DNA from: Streptomyces sulfonofaciens
Lineage (GTDB): Bacteria; Actinomycetota; Actinomycetes; Streptomycetales; Streptomycetaceae
Length of the DNA: 32,726 bases
Assembly: GCF_014656295.1 (NCBI RefSeq)
Contig: NZ_BNCD01000039.1
Location: 1-32,726, forward strand
Direction of reading: 5' to 3'
Part shown: piece after piece, positions 1 to 7,781 of the stretch
How the letters are laid out: every line of letters starts with the position of its first letter
How positions within the stretch are numbered: the first letter of the stretch is position 1
Made by a program: the position numbers and the translations under genes
Notes under the pieces: generated by a model
Database searches by the model: none
The model's input: the letters and a program-made list of their open reading frames with translations, nothing else
Told to the model about the DNA's origin: nothing

Positions 1-34
1 GCGGCGGCGCGGCGGCGCGGCGGCGCGGCGGCGG
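1..34. repeat. Perfect 8-bp tandem repeat
   Basis: The window opens with the unit GCGGCGGC repeated four times without error plus two further bases. It lies five bases beyond the stop codon of the first gene. It is low-complexity GC-rich sequence with no visible coding or regulatory role; it continues off the left edge, so its full length is unknown. Confidence 0.8.
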
Positions 35-38
35 AGGG

Positions 39-1247
39 TCAGAGCAGGCCGTGCCGGGGCGGCAGGGTGCCGTTCAGCACGTGCCGCCCGAGGTGCTGCA
101 CCTTCCAGCGCGCGGGGTCGTGCAGGGTGTGGGTCCGGGCGTCGCGCCAGTGCCGGTGCAGGCGCAGCGAGTCCAGCGCGGAGCGGGTGCCGCCGAGTTC
201 GAAGAGCGCGCTGCCCGCGTCCACCGCGACCCGGGCCGCGTACGCCTTGGCGGCGGCCACCGCGAGCGATGCCTCGGCGGCGGTGGTGTCGGTGAGGTCG
301 GCGGAGGCGGCGTCCACCGCGTCGGCGGCGGTGCGCAGCAGCGCGAGGGCGGCGCGCAACTGGACGTCCTGCTCTCCGAACTGCTGGATGAGCAGCGGGT
401 CCTCGGCCGCCGTCTCGTAGCCGCTCTCGAACCAGGGGCGGCTCTTGGTCCGCACGAAGTCGACCGCCTCGGACCTGGCCGTCTCCGCGATCCCCACGTC
501 GATGGCGGTGTGCAGCAGTTGGGCCAGCGCGCCGTGCAGTTGCGGGCCCCGGAAGGTGAGGTGGTGCGGCACCACGCGGTCCGCGGGCACGGCCACCGCC
601 TCCAGGCGAACGCTGCCGCTCGCTGTGGTGCGCTGGCCCATGCCGTCCCAGTCGTCGACCACGGTCAGGCCCGGCGCGTCACGCGGCACGTAGGCGACGT
701 GCAGGGTGTCGTCGGCGAGGCGGGCGAGTACGGGTATCCAGTGCGCGAACAGTGCGCCGGTGGCGTAGTGCTTGAGTCCGTCGAGGCGGTACGACCCATC
801 CGGGCGGAGCGTGAGGCGAGTGCGGATGTCCTGCACGTGCTTGGTGCCGGCCTCCGACTGGGCGTTGCCGAAGCGGCGTCCGGCCAGTGCCTCGGCGTAG
901 AAGAACCGCTGCTGCTCGGGGGTGCCCTGGCGGCGCAGCACGTTCAGGTAGACGAAGTGGCTCTGGGGGATCTGCGCGATGCTGGGGTCGCCCGTCGCCA
1001 GCAGCCGCATCACCTCGGACAGGGTCCGGGCGCCGGCGCCGGCCCCGCCGTGTTCGGCCGGCACGGTGATGCCGAGCAGACCGCTCGCCGACAGGCGCTC
1101 CAGTTCGGGGCCCGGCAGGCGCCGTTCGGCGTCGCGCTCGGCCGCCTCGGCGCGGAAGTCCTCGGCGAGCGCGGCGGCCGCGGCCAGGGCCTCGGACGCG
1201 TCGGCGATGCGGTGCGCGGCGTCGCCGGCGGGGGGCGGGGTGGTCAC
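39..1247 (-). CDS. Acyl-CoA-dehydrogenase-fold flavin oxidoreductase, SfnB/DszC-like sulfur acquisition type
   Basis: The 402-residue product is a flavin-dependent acyl-CoA-dehydrogenase-like protein. It has an N-terminal helical domain, a middle beta domain (NAQSEAGTKHVQDI; DGLKHYATGALFAHW), and a C-terminal helical bundle ending LHDPARWKVQHLGRHVLNG followed by PPRHGLL. That ending is characteristic of the SfnB/DszC monooxygenase-like branch, which uses reduced flavin and oxygen on organosulfur compounds, rather than of fatty-acid beta-oxidation enzymes. The open frame extends 78 codons upstream, but the GTG at 1247 is the likely start because AAGGAG (1255-1260, reverse strand) sits seven bases before it. 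A 27-codon leader ORF lies about 200 bases upstream on the same strand and a LysR gene is divergent. The family is fairly secure; the sulfonate or sulfone substrate is not predictable. A plain acyl-CoA dehydrogenase is the alternative. Confidence 0.8.
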   Translation of the reverse strand: MTTPPPAGDAAHRIADASEALAAAAALAEDFRAEAAERDAERRLPGPELERLSASGLLGITVPAEHGGAGAGARTLSEVMRLLATGDPSIAQIPQSHFVYLNVLRRQGTPEQQRFFYAEALAGRRFGNAQSEAGTKHVQDIRTRLTLRPDGSYRLDGLKHYATGALFAHWIPVLARLADDTLHVAYVPRDAPGLTVVDDWDGMGQRTTASGSVRLEAVAVPADRVVPHHLTFRGPQLHGALAQLLHTAIDVGIAETARSEAVDFVRTKSRPWFESGYETAAEDPLLIQQFGEQDVQLRAALALLRTAADAVDAASADLTDTTAAEASLAVAAAKAYAARVAVDAGSALFELGGTRSALDSLRLHRHWRDARTHTLHDPARWKVQHLGRHVLNGTLPPRHGLL

Positions 1248-1446
1248 GGGCGTACTCCTTGGGCAGCGGGTGAGGTGGGATCGCCGATCACACCGGGCGT
1301 GGCGGGGCGCCTGCCGAGGGGCGGGGGCGGCCGCGGTGGCCGAGGCCGTACCGGCCAGGGCGCCGCCGGCCGCGAAGGGCGGGCGCGGGGCGGGGCACGC
1401 ACGGCACCGGGGAGCCGGCGGGGCGGCCGCTCGCAGGAGCGCGCGC

Positions 1447-1530
1447 TCAGGTCCGACGGCGACAGGAAGCGTGCCGGACACGGCTGGTGTCGACGTGGCG
1501 CCGCCGTGTGCGTCCGGGCTGCTTCTTCAT
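1447..1530 (-). CDS. Putative cysteine-responsive leader peptide, 27 aa
   Basis: This ATG-to-TGA frame encodes 27 residues beginning MKKQPGRTRRRHVDTSRV and containing HASC near the end. The RRHVDxxRVxxxxC pattern matches the short 'putative leader peptide' family that actinomycetes place in front of sulfur and cysteine genes. The single Cys codon is TGT, uncommon in a GC-rich streptomycete. No Shine-Dalgarno sequence precedes the ATG. Instead a TACCCT hexamer ends seven bases before it, so the transcript could start at the ATG (leaderless). About 200 bases separate it from the oxidoreductase start, enough for an attenuator. Cysteine sensing by ribosome stalling is inferred from the family and the downstream gene; no terminator/antiterminator pair was worked out here. 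Confidence 0.7.
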   Translation of the reverse strand: MKKQPGRTRRRHVDTSRVRHASCRRRT

Positions 1531-1537
1531 GGCGTCG

Positions 1538-1543
1538 AGGGTA
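1538..1543 (-). promoter_or_regulatory. -10 hexamer for a leaderless leader-peptide transcript
   Basis: TACCCT (TANNNT class) on the minus strand is separated from the leader ATG by exactly seven bases, the geometry of leaderless actinobacterial transcripts. Upstream, 1545-1562 reads as repeated GGGCCCC blocks lying in the -10/-35 spacer, which could be a regulator site. No good -35 box is visible. Confidence 0.5.
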
Positions 1544-1697
1544 ACCGGGGCCCGGGGCCCGGTCGAGACGGCGCTTCCCGGACGTCGGCAGGTCCGCGCG
1601 GGCACACCGCGGGGGCACCGGGCGGGGGGTGCGGCGGGCAGGCCGGGAGACGCGCCCCCGATCGCCGGGGCCGGCGCGGACGATCTAAGGTCGTGCC

Positions 1698-2567
1698 GTG
1701 TACGACCCCTCTCAGTTGCGTACGTTCCTCGCGGTGGCCCAGACCCTTAGCTTCACCCGGGCCGCGCGGCGGCTCGGGCTGCGCCAGTCCACGGTCAGCC
1801 AGCACGTCAGGCGCCTGGAGGCGGCGGCCGGGCGGCAGTTGTTCCTGCGGGACACCCATGCCGTGGAGCTGACCGAGGACGGCGAGGCGATGCTGGGCTT
1901 CGCCCGCCGCATCCTGGAGGTGCACGACCAGGCGACGGCGTTCTTCGCGGGTACCCGGCTGCGCGGCCGGCTCCGCTTCGGTGCGTCGGAGGACTTCGTG
2001 ATGACCCGGCTGACCGACATCCTGGAGGCGTTCCGGCACGAGCATCCCGAGGTCGACCTGGAACTGACGGTGGAGCTGTCCGGCACACTGCACGAGCAGT
2101 TGGCCGCGGGCAAGCTGGACCTGGTGCTGGCCAAGCGGCGGCCGGGCGGCCCGCGCGGCGAGACGGTCTGGCACGACCGGCTGGTGTGGATCGGTGCCGA
2201 GCGGCTGCGCCTCGACCCGGACCGGCCGGTTCCGCTCATCCTCTACCCGCAGCCCGGCATCACCCGCGCCCGTGCCCTGGAAGCGCTGGAGCGCCAGGGC
2301 AGGCCCTGGCGCATCGCCTGTACCAGCGGCAGCCTCAACGGCCTGATCGCCGCGGCCCGTGCGGGCCTGGGTGTGATGGCCCACTCCCGCGGCCTCGTCC
2401 CTCCGGGCCTGGCCCTGGTCCCGGACCGTGCGGGCCTGCCGGACCTGGGCGAGGTCGACTTCGCCCTCCTGCACGGCCGCCGCGCCGACGCTTCCCGGGG
2501 CGCCGCGGACGCGCTGGCGGCGGCGATCCTCTCCGGCGGGGACCGGCTGCACCGGGCGGCGCGCTGA
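1698..2567 (+). CDS. LysR-family transcriptional regulator
   Basis: The 289-residue protein has an N-terminal winged helix-turn-helix (about residues 5-62, LRTFLAVAQTLSFTRAARRL then STVSQHVRRLE) and a C-terminal periplasmic-binding-protein-like effector domain (about 88-285), the normal LysR length and order. The GTG start at 1698 has AAGG seven bases upstream. It is divergent from the leader peptide and sulfur-type oxidoreductase, with the shared region 1531-1697 between them. LysR proteins often control the divergent operon, so a CysB-like role over that gene is a reasonable inference; the effector is unknown. It faces the NACHT gene tail to tail. Confidence 0.9.
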   Translation: MYDPSQLRTFLAVAQTLSFTRAARRLGLRQSTVSQHVRRLEAAAGRQLFLRDTHAVELTEDGEAMLGFARRILEVHDQATAFFAGTRLRGRLRFGASEDFVMTRLTDILEAFRHEHPEVDLELTVELSGTLHEQLAAGKLDLVLAKRRPGGPRGETVWHDRLVWIGAERLRLDPDRPVPLILYPQPGITRARALEALERQGRPWRIACTSGSLNGLIAAARAGLGVMAHSRGLVPPGLALVPDRAGLPDLGEVDFALLHGRRADASRGAADALAAAILSGGDRLHRAAR

Positions 2568-2591
2568 CGGGCGCAGGTGCAGGCAGCCGCC

Positions 2592-2627
2592 GCGCCCGGG
2601 TGGTGCGCGGCGCCCGGGTGGTGCGCG
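2592..2627. repeat. Exact 18-bp tandem duplication between LysR and NACHT genes
   Basis: Two identical adjacent 18-bp units (GCGCCCGGGTGGTGCGCG) occupy the short convergent gap 2568-2680, followed by a partial third copy beginning GCGCCCCGG. Each unit has self-complementary GCGC ends, so the transcript could fold. There is no T-run to support an intrinsic terminator. Confidence 0.7.
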
Positions 2628-2680
2628 GCGCCCCGGCGGCCGCGGCGCCCCGGAAGGCGTCGGTGCGGCGGTCGCGGCCG

Positions 2681-5600
2681 TCAGCCGACGGCGGCACCGC
2701 CGGCGCGGGAGATCGCGTCCAGCTCGGCGTCGGTGAGTCCGCTGTCGCGGGAGATGCGGGTGCCGTTGAAGCGGGTGGTGAGCATGGTCCTGGAAAGCAC
2801 CTCGCCGCTGCGGAAGTCGTGGACGAGGAACTCCCCCATGCGGGTCAGGACGCCCAGGCGCGATCCGTCCACGGACGCCAGGAGGGAGTCGACACCGCTG
2901 ACCGGCGCGGGCACCTGCCAGGTGGGGGTGGTGGCGCCCGCGGCGAGGTCCCAGGAGACGAGGGACTTCTCGGACGCGAGGACGGCCATGCCGGTGGCGG
3001 CACGGAAGCAGAAGTCGACCACCTCCTCGGCGTCGACGCCCGGCACGGCCAGCCCCTCCGGCACCAGCAGGGCGTCCTGGTCCGCGCAGGAGTCCACGGC
3101 CGCGACGAAGCGGCCGTCCACCGACACCAGGAGGCTGTCCCCGCCGTAGAACCTGCTGGAGCGGATCCCCGCCCCGCCCGGTACGGTCATCTCCGCCCGC
3201 GTCTGCCAGGGCGCGCCGGTGTCACCGGTGCAGACGCGGAACCGCACGGCGGAGTCCTCCACCGACATGATGCAGGCGCCCCAGACGCTGGCCAGGTAGT
3301 AGGCGGACCGGTGCGCCCAGTCCGGCCCGAGCTCCGAGGAGAAGTCCGACGAGAAGCCGGCCAGCATCTCGCCCGTGTCCTCGTCGTAGAGCTGGAGCGT
3401 CTCGGTCGCGAGGTTCCAGTCCGCCAGGACGATCCGCCCCTGCCACAGGAAGGGGCGGCCGGGCACGGCGGCCGTCTCGCCGACGAGTCGCCCGGTCGCG
3501 GCCTCGACCACATGGCCGCCCGACCCGTCCCAGTACCACCACGTCGCGGTGTCCCGCAGGTCGATGCAGGGCCCCTGATAGGCGTCGGGCGGGGTCCCGG
3601 TGAGGGGGATGGTCCGCGGCCGGGCGGACACGTCGCCGTCCGGCCAGTGGAGGACGGCGCCGCGCGTCTGGACCACCACGGCACCGGAGGGGTGCATCAG
3701 CCACTCCCCGAAGCGGGTGTCGCGCAGCAGGTCCTCGCGGGGCAGCGCGGCCCCCGTCAGATCGGCGCCCGCCAGGTCGGTGTCGCGCAGCCGGGCCCGG
3801 GTCAGGCCGCTGCCCCGCAGGTCCGCGTTGCCGAGGGAGACGTACGGCCGGAAGAAACCGGGCTCGAACCCGCCCAGGTCCACCCCGGCCAGACGCGCGC
3901 CCGCGAGATCGCCGCCGGCCGCCACGACCAGGTTCAGGCAGTTGCCCGCCAGTCCGGCCACGGCCGCCTCCGGGCGGCCCGCCGTCGCCGACGCGGTTTC
4001 GAGCAGCCGGGCCCGGTGGTCGCCGAACTCGCGTGCCATCGCCGCCAGGAACTGGTACACGGTCTCGTTCAGTTCGAGGGCGCCGAACGTGCCGCCGAGG
4101 GTCTCCACGGGCTCCGCCACCAGCCGTCCCAGCGCCGGCAGGGATCCGTCCGCCCCACGTGCGGCGAAGTACCCGGACCACGTGGACTCCGCCCCGGCCC
4201 GGTCACCTGCGCCCGGGATCATGTGCAGGAAGTCACCGTCCAGCAGCCCGAGTTCGGCGGCGAACTTGTACGCGACCAGGAACTCCAGCAGCGACTTGTG
4301 CGACGGGCCGTAGTCGCCCTCGGCGTTGCGCACCAGCATTCCCTGGCCCCGCATGTCCTGCTCCCAGAAGTCCAGGTCCTTGGAGCTCTCCACGGCGGCG
4401 CCGAAACAGGACCGCAGACGGTCGGGAAAATCCCGGTAGTTGAGGGTGAGGCGGTTGCTGCTGAGCATCTCCCAGGCCACCTCGCACAGGAAGAACAGCT
4501 TGTCCGCGCGGGAGGTGAAGGTGCGTTCCGCCTTGACGTCGCGGTCCATCTTCCGCTGGATCGCGTACAGGTAGATCCGCGCGAGGTCGACCTCGGCCCC
4601 GCCCTCGATCTCCGGCAGCGCGTCGATGACCAGCTCGGACATCACCGGACGGCCCATCAGCTCGCGTACGTCGGGATGGCCCATCACCACCCGCACCTTG
4701 TCCCGGCCGAGCACATGGCCGAGCATCCGCTCGATCTGCTCGTCGTCGAAGCGGACCAGTTCGATGATCTCGAAGGTGGGTCCCTCGCCGGGCACCACGG
4801 CCTGGGAGGCGGAGGCACTCGCCTTGCCGCTGAAGAGGGTGCGCGCCTCCTGTGCGTCGCGGAAGTGCTCGGTGCGGCTGCTCAGCAGCACCTTGGCGCC
4901 CGGCTCCACGGCGTGCGCGAGCTCCCAGAAGTTGGCGACCACCGTGTTGCGGTCGGTGCGTGCCGCCATCTCGTCGAAGCCGTCGAAGACGAGGAGCAGG
5001 CGGCCCATGCGGTTCAGGACGCGGAAGACGTCGTAGCTGCGCAGGTTGATCTTGTGCTTGTTGAAGAAGAAGTCGGAGAGCAGGGCCTGTACGGAGGTCT
5101 GCTTGGCGTAGTCGCGAAGGGGGATGACCAGTGGGATGCGGGGCCTCGGGACGCCCCGGCGCTTGGCGTCGCGCCAGCCGCGGGCCATCTCGCCCGCCAG
5201 GTGCAGCGCGAACCACGACTTGCCCATCCCGAACTCGCCCAGCAGCGACAGGTGGTGCTTGGCGGGTTCCTGGAGCCAGCCCGCCACGTAGTCGTCCAGG
5301 CCGCCGTCGCGCCAGTCGTAGAGGCTGGTGTCGATGGCCTGCCCGGTCGCCGGGTCTATCTCCTCCTTGCGGCAGGACAGGGGGATGTAGCGCGTGTCGA
5401 TGCCGAGGCGGCGCACCTCCTCCTCGATCCAGGTCACGTACGGCTCGAAGTCCGCCTCCATGTCGATCAGTTCGTCGAAGGAGTAGCAGAAGAGGCGGTC
5501 CCCGCTGTCGTCGGCCCTGCGCCGGGCCGCCGCGCTGACCCGCAGCCGGGCGAGGCCCCAGCCCTCGGCCGCCTGCTCCCGCTCGGTGAGGCGGTCGAGC

Positions 5601-6319
5601 AGCCGCATGTGGTGCGGGGCCAGTTCGCCGTCGACGCAGAGCACCACCGTGCGGTCGAAGCGTCCGGGCTTGCGCTGCGGCACGTCGACGAGGAGGGCCA
5701 TGCTGCCGTCCGGCTCGCGCCAGGTCCTGCGGATCTCGTAGCCCACGACGGCGAACCAGTCCCGTACGTCACCCGTCAGGCGCCCGGCGGGGCTGAGCTC
5801 GGCGCGGCCGGGTTCGGTGCGGACGCGGTGCATCTCCTCTTCGTCCCGGGTCCTGCTCACCTGTTCGAGGAGTGCGTCGACCTTCTGCTCCAGGCGGGTC
5901 TCATGGGGTGCCCTGCTGCGGTCGACGAGGTGCTGGAAGGCGGTGGTGAAGCCGTCGACATGGGAGAGGAAGCCGTGGTCCGGGTGCCCGAACTCGCCGG
6001 TCTCGCGGTTGCGTTGCAGGGCCTCGCGGGCCTCGCGGGCCAGCCGTGACCAGTCGTCGTCGGCGAACGAGCGGCGGAACGCCTCCTGGATGTGGGTGTC
6101 GCGGAAGAAGGCGAGGACGGGTGCGGGGCGTCCGGTGCAGTATTCGATGAGGGTGAGGGCGTAGAGGCTGTCGAAGTCGCCGGGCGGGGTGTGGGGGTCG
6201 AGGCGCAGCGTCTTCAGGATGCGCAGCACCGCCTCCTTGCGCAGGGCCGCGTCGCCCAGCGGCTTGGCGACGACCTTGCCGAGCAGTCCCGCGGCCGTCG
6301 CGATGGTCTCCACCGGCAT
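2681..6319 (-). CDS. NACHT-domain STAND NTPase with pentapeptide repeats and propeller-like C terminus
   Basis: The 1,212-residue product carries a Walker A motif GEFGMGKS (361-368), a Walker B motif LLLVFDGFDE (441-450) and a sensor-like LLSSRTE (478-484), which together define a NACHT NTPase. The PSHKSLLEFLVAYKF segment near 672-686 matches the end of the NACHT winged-helix region. Before it are a helical N-terminal region (1-110) and a segment (185-300) containing VVGYEIRRTW and TVVLCVDGEL, reminiscent of a degenerate Mrr-like nuclease fold. After it come pentapeptide repeats (about 800-858, ADLRGSGLTRARL) and a roughly 320-residue beta-rich part suggesting a propeller sensor. The frame extends further upstream, but the ATG at 6319 with GGGGA before it is the most plausible start. 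Bacterial NACHT proteins include anti-phage sensors; a defence role here is inference. No partner gene is adjacent. Confidence 0.85.
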   Translation of the reverse strand: MPVETIATAAGLLGKVVAKPLGDAALRKEAVLRILKTLRLDPHTPPGDFDSLYALTLIEYCTGRPAPVLAFFRDTHIQEAFRRSFADDDWSRLAREAREALQRNRETGEFGHPDHGFLSHVDGFTTAFQHLVDRSRAPHETRLEQKVDALLEQVSRTRDEEEMHRVRTEPGRAELSPAGRLTGDVRDWFAVVGYEIRRTWREPDGSMALLVDVPQRKPGRFDRTVVLCVDGELAPHHMRLLDRLTEREQAAEGWGLARLRVSAAARRRADDSGDRLFCYSFDELIDMEADFEPYVTWIEEEVRRLGIDTRYIPLSCRKEEIDPATGQAIDTSLYDWRDGGLDDYVAGWLQEPAKHHLSLLGEFGMGKSWFALHLAGEMARGWRDAKRRGVPRPRIPLVIPLRDYAKQTSVQALLSDFFFNKHKINLRSYDVFRVLNRMGRLLLVFDGFDEMAARTDRNTVVANFWELAHAVEPGAKVLLSSRTEHFRDAQEARTLFSGKASASASQAVVPGEGPTFEIIELVRFDDEQIERMLGHVLGRDKVRVVMGHPDVRELMGRPVMSELVIDALPEIEGGAEVDLARIYLYAIQRKMDRDVKAERTFTSRADKLFFLCEVAWEMLSSNRLTLNYRDFPDRLRSCFGAAVESSKDLDFWEQDMRGQGMLVRNAEGDYGPSHKSLLEFLVAYKFAAELGLLDGDFLHMIPGAGDRAGAESTWSGYFAARGADGSLPALGRLVAEPVETLGGTFGALELNETVYQFLAAMAREFGDHRARLLETASATAGRPEAAVAGLAGNCLNLVVAAGGDLAGARLAGVDLGGFEPGFFRPYVSLGNADLRGSGLTRARLRDTDLAGADLTGAALPREDLLRDTRFGEWLMHPSGAVVVQTRGAVLHWPDGDVSARPRTIPLTGTPPDAYQGPCIDLRDTATWWYWDGSGGHVVEAATGRLVGETAAVPGRPFLWQGRIVLADWNLATETLQLYDEDTGEMLAGFSSDFSSELGPDWAHRSAYYLASVWGACIMSVEDSAVRFRVCTGDTGAPWQTRAEMTVPGGAGIRSSRFYGGDSLLVSVDGRFVAAVDSCADQDALLVPEGLAVPGVDAEEVVDFCFRAATGMAVLASEKSLVSWDLAAGATTPTWQVPAPVSGVDSLLASVDGSRLGVLTRMGEFLVHDFRSGEVLSRTMLTTRFNGTRISRDSGLTDAELDAISRAGGAAVG

Positions 6320-6496
6320 GAGCGTCCCCGTTCCCCCGCGGCACCCGAACTCCCCTGCCGGGCACCGTACTTGTCCGATCTTTTCCGACTCTACCGGGAG
6401 GCGGGGACACGGGTGGGTGCCCCGGCGTTTCCCCGCGCCCCCGGCTGCCCCGGCTGCCCTGTCTGCTGTGTCTGCCGTGTCCGCCGTGTCGGCGCC

Positions 6497-6523
6497 GGCT
6501 GTTCCGGCTGTTCCGGCTGTTCC
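6497..6523. repeat. 9-bp tandem repeat, three copies
   Basis: GGCTGTTCC occurs three times without interruption in the 257-bp gap between the NACHT and Lrp-type genes, inside a longer degenerate run of CTG/CCG-rich triplet-phased sequence (about 6430-6530). The phasing keeps a frame open through it, but there is no coding evidence. Confidence 0.6.
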
Positions 6524-6576
6524 GCCTGCCCCGCCCTCCCGGTTCTGCCCGCCTCCCGGCTGGTCCGGCCGGGGGG

Positions 6577-7644
6577 CTACCTCGGCACCGGGTACGTGAG
6601 TTGCTTCACGCGTGACATGAAGGGGGCCGTCTCCACGTGCTGCACGCCCTCCAACGCGCCCAGCCGGGTGCTGACGTAGTGGTAGAAGCTGGCCGTGTCG
6701 GTGGTGACGGCGACCGCCATCAGATTGGCCGGGCCCGTGGTGGCGACCGCGTAGGCGATCTCCGGATGGCCGGCGAGCGCGCGGCCCACGCCGTCGAGTG
6801 CGCTGGGCGCGGTGGTGAGCGAGAGCAGGAACGCGCACTGGTAGCCCAGCGCGTCCGTGTCGTACTCGACGTCCAGGTAGATCGCGCCGGAGGCGAGCAG
6901 TGCGGCGAGCCGCCGCTTGACCCAGGACTCGGTCCTGCCGGTCGCGCGTTGCAGCTCGGGCAGGGTGCCGCGGCCGTCCCGCTCCAACGCGGCGACCAGC
7001 GGCTCCTCGTCGGGCGTGATGCGCGCGGGCCCGGGCGGCACGACCGGCGGCGGGGTCAGCGCGGCGGCCTGCGCGGCACTGAGCGCACCGGTCTTGCGGG
7101 TCCAGCCCGACGGCCCGCCGAAGAAGCGGTGCAGCACCTGCTGGGCGCGTATCTCGACGATCCGCGGGGTGCGCGGCAGCCGGCCGAGGAGCAGGTCCTG
7201 CTCCTCACCGCGGCTGCGCGGCCGTACGTGCAGGGTGACCTCGGTGCCTCCCGAGGCCAGCGCGACCCAGACGGTGTCGGACCGGCGGGCCAGCGCCTCG
7301 GCGATGGCCTCCGCGGCCTCCGGCGCGCAGCGCAGCCGCAGGGTCCACTGCGGCTGGCCGAGCAGGTGCGGGTCGCGGACGGCGACCACTCTCAACCGTG
7401 CCGTGGCGCGCAGCCGCCGGTAGCGCCGGGCGACGGTCTGGTCGGAGACGCCGAGCACGGTGGCGATCCGGCTGAAGGGGGCACGGGCGTCGAGGTCGAG
7501 GGCGTGCAGCAGTTTCCTGTCGAGGGTGTCGCAGGCGTGGGAGGGGGCCCGACGGGACGCGGGCCCCGCGGCCTGGTGCGCACCGGGCGGGCCGCCGGCG
7601 GTCCTGCGGGCACCGCCCGGGCCGCCGAGGATGTCGGTTTCCAT
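6577..7644 (-). CDS. Tandem Lrp/AsnC-family transcriptional regulator
   Basis: The 355-residue protein contains two consecutive Lrp-type modules. The first has a helix-turn-helix at about 38-80 (LDRKLLHALDLDARAPFSRI, VSDQTVARRYRRL) and a ligand-binding region. The second has a helix-turn-helix at about 211-250 (PLVAALERDGRGTLPELQRA, WVKRRLAALLASG) and an AsnC/RAM-like beta-alpha domain to the end. Usual Lrp proteins are about 150 residues, so this is a duplicated version, a form seen repeatedly in Streptomyces. The first 30 residues are low-complexity, so the start could be slightly internal. It is divergent from the exporter at 7782 and is a likely regulator of it. The effector, usually an amino acid or small metabolite, cannot be read from sequence. 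Confidence 0.85.
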   Translation of the reverse strand: METDILGGPGGARRTAGGPPGAHQAAGPASRRAPSHACDTLDRKLLHALDLDARAPFSRIATVLGVSDQTVARRYRRLRATARLRVVAVRDPHLLGQPQWTLRLRCAPEAAEAIAEALARRSDTVWVALASGGTEVTLHVRPRSRGEEQDLLLGRLPRTPRIVEIRAQQVLHRFFGGPSGWTRKTGALSAAQAAALTPPPVVPPGPARITPDEEPLVAALERDGRGTLPELQRATGRTESWVKRRLAALLASGAIYLDVEYDTDALGYQCAFLLSLTTAPSALDGVGRALAGHPEIAYAVATTGPANLMAVAVTTDTASFYHYVSTRLGALEGVQHVETAPFMSRVKQLTYPVPR

Positions 7645-7781
7645 GCGCTGCCCCCGTGCTCGCGTCGGATTCCGGCGCCTTCGGGGCGCCCGGCGGGTGC
7701 GTCCGTCCGCCCGTCGCCGATCGTACGGTCCAGGAGACCGTGGCCGCCGTGCGAGGCGCCGCGGGGCGCGAGGAGGGGTTC

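Noticed and set aside
2186..6049. 1,287-codon plus-strand frame opposite the NACHT gene
   Set aside because: It begins inside the LysR gene, has Arg/Gly/Pro/His-rich composition and no domain, while the minus strand encodes clear Walker motifs. It is a shadow frame of GC-rich coding sequence.
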